Shown here: positions 1 through 3,292 of the stretch, in pieces
How the letters are laid out: every line of letters starts with the position of its first letter
How positions within the stretch are numbered: the first letter of the stretch is position 1
Source of the DNA: Clostridia bacterium
GTDB taxonomy: Bacteria > Bacillota > Clostridia > Christensenellales > Aristaeellaceae
DNA length: 5,366 bases
Assembly (NCBI GenBank): GCA_017412445.1
Contig: JAFPYA010000354.1
Coordinates: forward strand, 1 to 5,366
Reading direction: 5' to 3'
Program-made: the position numbers and the translations under genes
The notes under the pieces: generated by a model
The model's input: the letters and a program-made list of their open reading frames with translations, nothing else
What the model was told of the DNA's origin: nothing
Database searches by the model: none

Positions 1-47
1 TCCTCTGGCAGGTAGTCCCTCATGCCCTTTACGGGATTGATTTTCAT
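1..47 (-). CDS. hisS: Histidyl-tRNA synthetase, N-terminal fragment (cut by window edge)
   Basis: Only the first 15 codons and two further bases are present; they read MKINPVKGMRDYLPE. The K-G-(M/T)-R-D-x-L-P-E signature opens the class II catalytic domain of histidyl-tRNA synthetase, which charges tRNA-His with histidine in the cytoplasm. The ATG at 47 is chosen because AGGAG sits 6 bases upstream. The gene lies downstream of ftsH on the same strand, 156 bases from its stop, with a terminator hairpin between them. The related paralogue HisZ, the regulatory subunit of short HisG, has a similar N-terminus (typically G-V-R-D-Y-L-P) and cannot be fully excluded from 15 residues. The K-G-M-R-D form favours HisS. 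Confidence 0.72.
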   Translation of the reverse strand, partial: MKINPVKGMRDYLPE

Positions 48-53
48 AGTGCG

Positions 54-58
54 CTCCT
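54..58 (-). promoter_or_regulatory. Shine-Dalgarno site of hisS
   Basis: AGGAG on the minus strand, 6 bases before the ATG at 47. It decides the start over an in-frame ATG at 107, which has no such site. Confidence 0.8.
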
Positions 59-65
59 GTGCTTC

Positions 66-106
66 AAAAATTTGAGCCCGAAGGATCGGGGTCGCGTTCG
101 GGCTCA
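66..106 (-). terminator. Intrinsic terminator between ftsH and hisS
   Basis: Perfect 10-bp stem TGAGCCCGAA / TTCGGGCTCA (bases 106-97 and 82-73 on the minus strand) around a 14-base loop, followed by AATTTTT (72-66). The most natural reading is the end of the ftsH transcript. The T-run is short, five Ts after two As, so termination may be partial. The last T is only 7 bases from the hisS Shine-Dalgarno, leaving no room for a hisS promoter between them. Transcripts reaching hisS must therefore pass this hairpin, or start inside it. Confidence 0.75.
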
Positions 107-125
107 TGTTAGATTGAGTAAGACT

Positions 126-145
126 CCGGCGCTTTTGCGCCCCGG
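126..145. repeat. GC-rich hairpin in the ftsH-hisS spacer
   Basis: GGCGC (128-132), loop TTTT, GCGCC (137-141), with an outer CC (126-127) able to pair with GG (144-145) across a 2-base bulge. The heptamer CCGGCGC also occurs twice as a direct repeat (126-132 and 142-148). No T-run follows on either strand, so it is not a terminator by itself. It may stabilise the ftsH 3' end or form part of a hisS leader; both are inference. Confidence 0.4.
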
Positions 146-203
146 CGCAGTTTATTCAGGTTTTATGCCGGCGGTAAGGCGACGACGCCCAGCAAAAAAG
201 ATT

Positions 204-2330
204 TTATTCGTCCTTTTGCTCTTCCTCAGGCCTATCGCCCTCGAGGCTGCCCTTGAAGCCGCTTATCCATTCTTTGGCTTTGCCTTCGTCCTTGGGCGCT
301 TCGTTCGCTTCGGGATCAGCGGGCTTGGGCGGTATCGCCTGCGCGGTCTTTTCGCTCTTGAGCTTGTCGGGGTCCTGATAGAAGCGGAAGGCCTCGGCGC
401 GGGCGGGGTCGTACTCCCTGTCCTCCATGAAGGACTCGAACTCCTCGCGGTTCAGGCGTTCCTTTTCCATTAAGAGCTTCACAAGGCCGTCCAGCTTGTC
501 GCGGTAGCTCGTAAGAATGTCCATCGCGCGCTGCTTGCCCTCCTGCAGCAGCTTTTCGACCTCGGTGTCAACGGCGCTGTTGAGCTTTTCGCTTATGCCG
601 GCGCTGGTCTGGGAGAACGTGCGGCCGAGGAAGACCTCGTGTTCACCCGACATGAATATCGGCCCCAGAGAGCTCATGCCGTATTCAGTCACCATCGCGC
701 GGGCGAGGCTCGTGGCCTGCTTTATGTCGTTGCTGGCGCCGGTGGTGATGTCGCCGTATTTGATCTGCTCGGCGCACATGCCGCCCATCGCACTGGCGAT
801 GTGGGCGCGCAGGCGCGAGGAGGTGGCGTACTGCGTCTTTTCGTCGGGGATGTATTTGGTGTAGCCGCCTGCCATGCCGCGGGGCACGGTGGTGATCTCC
901 TGCACCTTTTCGCACTCGGGGATCGCATAGGCCACTATCGCGTGACCGCTTTCGTGGTAGGCCACCATTTCCTTGTCCTTTTCGGGGATGATGTGGCTCT
1001 TCTTTTCAAGGCCCATTGACACGCGGTTTATGGCCTCTTCTATGGTGGCGATGTCGATTTCGGTCTTGTTGTTTCGGGCGGTGAGCAGCGCGGCCTCGTT
1101 CATAATGTTGGCAATGTCGGCGCCGGTGCTGCCGGGGGTCATGACGGCGATAAGGTGCAAATCCACGTCCTTAGCCAGCGGCTTGCCTCTGGAATGAACC
1201 TTGAGTATCTCCTCGCGGCCCTTGACGTCGGGATAGTTCACAAGCACCTGGCGGTCGAAGCGGCCGGGACGCATAAGCGCGGGATCGAGTATGTCGCTGC
1301 GGTTGGTAGCGGCCATCACGATTACGCCGGTGTTGCCGGTGAAGCCGTCCATCTCCACCAGAAGCTGGTTGAGCGTCTGCTCTCTTTCGTCGTGTCCGCC
1401 GCCCAGACCCGCGCCCCTCTGGCGGCCTATGGCGTCGATTTCGTCTATGAACACTATTGCGGGGGCGGTCTTCTTGGCCTGATCAAACAGGTCGCGCACG
1501 CGCGAGGCGCCTACGCCCACGTACATTTCCATAAATTCGGAGCCGGAGATCGTGTAAAACGGCACGCCCGCCTCGCCCGCTACGGCCTTGGCCAGTAGCG
1601 TCTTGCCCGTGCCGGGAGGGCCTATGAGCAATACGCCCTTGGGGATCTTAGCGCCGACCTTTGTATATTTTTCGGGGGCCTTGAGGAAGTCGACGACCTC
1701 CTTGAGCTCCTGCTTTTCCTCCTCGGCACCCGCCACGTCGTTAAAGCGTATTTTGTTGCTGTTGGGGTCTACAAGCTTCGTCCTGCCCTTCACAAAGCTG
1801 GTCGCGCCGCGGTTGGCGCCGCTCTGCATGCGGAAGATGAACACCATCATGCCTATGAACAGGGCGATTGAGATGATGCTGGGCAGAAGCTGCAAAAACA
1901 GGCTCGTGCCCTCCGCCGCCGGGGTGGAGAAATGGAACATATAGTCGTTGGGGTTGATTACGTCCTTTTCGAGCACACTGCGGTAGATTTTGTCCACATC
2001 CGAAAAGAACTGCTCCTCAGAGGGGATGGCGCATATAAAATCGTACCTGTCCTTGCTGAGCGTGAGGTTGCTTATATTGTAGACGCCCTTGAGCGTCTCG
2101 TCCTGTATAAGCAGGTTGCCTATGGTTTTTGTGTTGTCCTCGCCGCTTATCAGCTGCTTATCCGCCTTAAGGTCGTACTCTATGTTTTCAAGCAGCTTGG
2201 AATACTCAAGAATTTTAGGATCGGTGCTGCGGCCGCTTGTGCCGGTCAAAAGCACCACCAGCATTATGCCCGCAACTATCAGGGCGTAAATAATGAGCGT
2301 TCTGCCAAAGCCCCGTCTTCTTTCGTTCAA
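204..2330 (-). CDS. ftsH: ATP-dependent zinc metalloprotease FtsH
   Basis: Membrane-anchored AAA+ protease that unfolds and degrades damaged membrane proteins and short-lived regulators as a hexamer with the active sites in the cytoplasm. In the 708-residue product, in order: membrane segment about 10-30, short extracytoplasmic domain about 31-145, second membrane segment about 146-167, AAA domain with Walker A GPPGTGKT (237-244), Walker B FIDEID (Asp296, Glu297), second region of homology with likely arginine fingers Arg357 and Arg360, M41 peptidase with HESGH zinc site (459-463) and third ligand Asp535 in TTGASNDI, and a charged tail from about 656. All catalytic residues are intact. The pore motif reads Y-V-G (Tyr270) where F-V-G is usual. 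Start: TTG at 2330, with GCGAGGA 9 bases upstream, gives the usual FtsH N-terminus (basic NERRRGFG, then the membrane helix). The upstream ATG at 2402 would add 24 atypical residues and abuts a promoter -10 box. Family call is near certain; the start is probable. Confidence 0.96.
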   Translation of the reverse strand: MNERRRGFGRTLIIYALIVAGIMLVVLLTGTSGRSTDPKILEYSKLLENIEYDLKADKQLISGEDNTKTIGNLLIQDETLKGVYNISNLTLSKDRYDFICAIPSEEQFFSDVDKIYRSVLEKDVINPNDYMFHFSTPAAEGTSLFLQLLPSIISIALFIGMMVFIFRMQSGANRGATSFVKGRTKLVDPNSNKIRFNDVAGAEEEKQELKEVVDFLKAPEKYTKVGAKIPKGVLLIGPPGTGKTLLAKAVAGEAGVPFYTISGSEFMEMYVGVGASRVRDLFDQAKKTAPAIVFIDEIDAIGRQRGAGLGGGHDEREQTLNQLLVEMDGFTGNTGVIVMAATNRSDILDPALMRPGRFDRQVLVNYPDVKGREEILKVHSRGKPLAKDVDLHLIAVMTPGSTGADIANIMNEAALLTARNNKTEIDIATIEEAINRVSMGLEKKSHIIPEKDKEMVAYHESGHAIVAYAIPECEKVQEITTVPRGMAGGYTKYIPDEKTQYATSSRLRAHIASAMGGMCAEQIKYGDITTGASNDIKQATSLARAMVTEYGMSSLGPIFMSGEHEVFLGRTFSQTSAGISEKLNSAVDTEVEKLLQEGKQRAMDILTSYRDKLDGLVKLLMEKERLNREEFESFMEDREYDPARAEAFRFYQDPDKLKSEKTAQAIPPKPADPEANEAPKDEGKAKEWISGFKGSLEGDRPEEEQKDE

Positions 2331-2339
2331 GCAGAAATG

Positions 2340-2346
2340 TCCTCGC
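2340..2346 (-). promoter_or_regulatory. Shine-Dalgarno site for the TTG start of ftsH
   Basis: GCGAGGA on the minus strand, 9 bases before the TTG at 2330. The ATG at 2402 has only a GGAAAA about 15 bases away, so this site favours the TTG. Confidence 0.6.
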
Positions 2347-2404
2347 TTTCCGTAAATCTGACTTTCAAATAAATCGCACTGCTCCACGATTATATTTGAC
2401 ATAT

Positions 2405-2433
2405 ATTATATCATTTTCCAATTTAAAATACAA
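2405..2433 (-). promoter_or_regulatory. Sigma-A type promoter of ftsH with extended -10
   Basis: On the minus strand: TTGTAT (-35, 2433-2428), a 17-base spacer, and TATAAT (-10, 2410-2405), preceded by TGA so that the extended -10 TGnTATAAT is complete. The expected transcription start is near 2398, about 68 bases upstream of the TTG start and just downstream of the ATG at 2402. Confidence 0.8.
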
Positions 2434-2455
2434 ACCGCCAAAGCGTTTTTCGGGG

Positions 2456-2476
2456 CACATAATTATGAATTATGTG
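2456..2476. repeat. Perfect dyad 1 in the ftsH-divIC region
   Basis: Arms CACATAATT (2456-2464) and AATTATGTG (2468-2476) around a 3-base centre ATG. No T-run follows on either strand (TAAAAAA on plus, CCCCG on minus), so it is not a simple terminator. Its centre lies about 68 bases upstream of the predicted ftsH transcription start, which would suit an upstream regulator site. The regulator is unknown. Confidence 0.5.
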
Positions 2477-2533
2477 TAAAAAACCGCGCACATATGCCTT
2501 CGGATGCCGCAAAATCTGTCAATGGCGTATTAC

Positions 2534-2552
2534 TTGCGCATTTAATGCGCAA
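2534..2552. repeat. Perfect dyad 2 in the ftsH-divIC region
   Basis: Arms TTGCGCAT (2534-2541) and ATGCGCAA (2545-2552) around centre TTA. No T-run is attached. It lies about 150 bases before divIC and about 145 bases upstream of the predicted ftsH transcription start. It may be an operator or a small hairpin in an RNA; the sequence does not decide. Confidence 0.5.
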
Positions 2553-2580
2553 TTGTGGCAAATACAGACTCAGGTTCGTT

Positions 2581-2603
2581 AATTTTAGATTAAGTCTAAA
2601 ATT
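2581..2603. repeat. Perfect dyad 3 upstream of divIC
   Basis: Arms AATTTTAGA (2581-2589) and TCTAAAATT (2595-2603) around the 5-base centre TTAAG. It is AT-rich and operator-like, and contains TAAAAT (2597-2602), which could serve as a -10 box for plus-strand transcription toward divIC, though no convincing -35 lies 16-18 bases before it. If that box is used, a protein bound to the dyad would block it. Role inferred. Confidence 0.5.
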
Positions 2604-2689
2604 CTTGCAGGAATAAAGAGACTTTAGTCGTATTTACAGGGTTGCAAACAGACCGCCGTCTGAAAAACGCGACGGTCGTATTTTCGGCT

Positions 2690-2695
2690 GAGGTG
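2690..2695 (+). promoter_or_regulatory. Shine-Dalgarno site of the divIC-like gene
   Basis: GAGGTG ends 4 bases before the ATG at 2700 (6 bases counted from GAGG). It fixes this start. No strong promoter match was found between 2477 and 2690. Confidence 0.75.
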
Positions 2696-2699
2696 AAAT

Positions 2700-2993
2700 A
2701 TGGAAGCTCTTCGCAAATTAAAGAGATCCAGGACGACGCGCTGGGGACTCGTAATGCTGTCTATACTCGCAATGTTCCTTATTGCCCACGCCGTTATAGG
2801 CTCAGTCACCGACAGCACCCGCGCCGAAATCAGCCGCATCGCCGCCGAAAATGCAGCGCTCGAAAGCGAGCTTATGGCGCTTGAGGACGAGCTGGCCTTC
2901 ATTAAGACCGACAAGGGCCTTGAGCTTTACGCCAGAGCCGAGGGCATGTGTATGCCGGGCGAGGTGCGCTACACCGCCGGAAGCACAAAATAG
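2700..2993 (+). CDS. divIC: DivIC/FtsB-like septum formation protein
   Basis: A 97-residue bitopic membrane protein of the DivIC/FtsB family, which pairs with FtsL and DivIB/FtsQ in the divisome to link the Z ring to septal wall synthesis. Visible in order: basic cytoplasmic tail (residues 1-14, KLKRSRTTR), one membrane helix (about 15-35), an extracytoplasmic coiled coil (about 40-70, EISRIAAENAALESELMALEDEL), and the family's C-terminal motif ELYARAEGMCMPGEVRY (75-91), which corresponds to the usual A-R-x-x-x-G-M/L-x-x-P-G-E. Length is normal for the family. It is transcribed away from ftsH and ends about 80 bases before a strong terminator, so it appears to be a single-gene unit. The Cys in G-M-C-M-P-G-E is less usual at that position. 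Membership of the family is well supported; whether it is the true divIC orthologue or another FtsB-like protein is inferred partly from the nearness of ftsH. Confidence 0.85.
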   Translation: MEALRKLKRSRTTRWGLVMLSILAMFLIAHAVIGSVTDSTRAEISRIAAENAALESELMALEDELAFIKTDKGLELYARAEGMCMPGEVRYTAGSTK

Positions 2994-3053
2994 CAGCGCT
3001 CAATACGACGCCGTATGCCAACTCTTTTGAGTTTATGACATAAAAATCATCTT

Positions 3054-3074
3054 CCCCTTCCCCTACCCCTTCCC
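3054..3074 (-). other. G-quadruplex motif, four G-runs
   Basis: On the minus strand the order is GGG-AA-GGGG-TA-GGGG-AA-GGGG. These are four runs of at least three G with 2-base loops, which meets the usual definition of a G-quadruplex motif. On the plus strand it is a TTCCCC-type hexamer tandem (TTCCCC, TTCCCC, TACCCC, TTCCCG at 3052-3075). Its last C-run is the left arm of the divIC terminator stem, so the two structures share bases 3072-3074. Confidence 0.6.
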
Positions 3075-3096
3075 GCCGCGTGGCGGGATTTTTTTT
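3072..3096 (+). terminator. Intrinsic terminator of the divIC-like gene
   Basis: Stem CCCGCC (3072-3077), loop GCGT, GGCGGG (3082-3087), then A and eight Ts (3088-3096). A textbook Rho-independent terminator on the plus strand, about 80 bases after the divIC stop. The minus strand has no T-run on the other side, so it is one-directional. Confidence 0.92.
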
Positions 3097-3100
3097 ATAA

Positions 3101-3144
3101 CCGCAAGCGTATGCACTGCATACAGCCGCCGTACGCTTTTGCGG
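3101..3144. repeat. Imperfect 44-base palindrome with an inner perfect dyad
   Basis: Outer arms CCGCAAGCGTA (3101-3111) and TACGC-TT-TTGCGG (3132-3144) pair over 11 bp with a 2-base bulge. Overlapping the left arm is a perfect 15-base dyad, GTATGCA-C-TGCATAC (3109-3123), so two folds compete. No T-run follows on either strand. It lies immediately after the divIC terminator. Confidence 0.5.
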
Positions 3145-3204
3145 CTTCAGTCTGATTGAATGGTTTGCTTTTTCGTATAAGGCACATTTATGCAAGGCTG
3201 AACG

Positions 3205-3282
3205 CCCTAACGCGGTATGCAGGGATGCCCAAAAGCATAAAAACCGGAGGAGACCGTTTGGTCTCCTCCGTGCGCGTTAGGG
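3205..3282. repeat. 10-bp inverted repeat enclosing a terminator
   Basis: CCCTAACGCG (3205-3214) and CGCGTTAGGG (3273-3282) are perfect inverted copies flanking the hairpin at 3245-3270. In a minus-strand transcript that reads through, they could close a long outer stem around the terminator. No target-site duplication flanks the pair, so a miniature mobile element is not supported. Confidence 0.5.
3239..3270 (-). terminator. Intrinsic terminator of the secreted-protein gene
   Basis: Perfect 11-bp stem CGGAGGAGACC / GGTCTCCTCCG (arms 3260-3270 and 3245-3255) with a 4-base loop, followed on the minus strand by G and TTTTT (3243-3239). It begins 22 bases after the stop of the gene ending at 3293. 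Confidence 0.92.
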
Positions 3283-3292
3283 TATTTGGGGG

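Noticed and set aside
1..107. Extended hisS starting at the in-frame ATG at 107
   Set aside because: This would add 20 residues, but no Shine-Dalgarno precedes it, its codons would be the terminator hairpin, and the ATG at 47 has AGGAG at ideal spacing.
48..203. T-box riboswitch in front of hisS
   Set aside because: The AGGGTGG..ACCGCG core is absent and the space after ftsH is too short for a full T-box leader with its stem I.
72..473. Open frame of 133 codons on the plus strand
   Set aside because: It runs antisense through the terminator hairpin and the ftsH 3' end, has no Shine-Dalgarno and gives a low-complexity product.
517..2372. Several plus-strand and minus-strand open frames within ftsH
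   Set aside because: All overlap the fully conserved FtsH reading frame and show no family features or ribosome-binding sites.
2553..2636. Promoter for divIC on the plus strand
   Set aside because: TTGTGG (2553-2558) and TTGCAG (2605-2610) were tried as -35 boxes, but no good -10 lies at 16-18 bases. TAAAAT at 2597-2602 lacks a -35. None is strong enough to annotate.
2624..2914. Ser/Ala-rich 96-codon minus-strand frame opposite divIC
   Set aside because: It is the shadow of the DivIC-like coding frame; the plus-strand gene has a membrane helix, coiled coil, family motif and Shine-Dalgarno.
3156..3181. Promoter TTGAAT ... TATAAG in the convergent intergenic region
   Set aside because: The spacer is only 14 bases, too short for a sigma-A promoter, and no gene follows on the plus strand.
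2902..3195. 97-codon minus-strand frame across the divIC terminator
   Set aside because: It translates the terminator stem and the G-run tract and overlaps the end of divIC; no start signal is visible.
3205..3282. Miniature transposable element bounded by the 10-bp inverted repeats
   Set aside because: No target-site duplication on either side and the interior is simply the gene's terminator.
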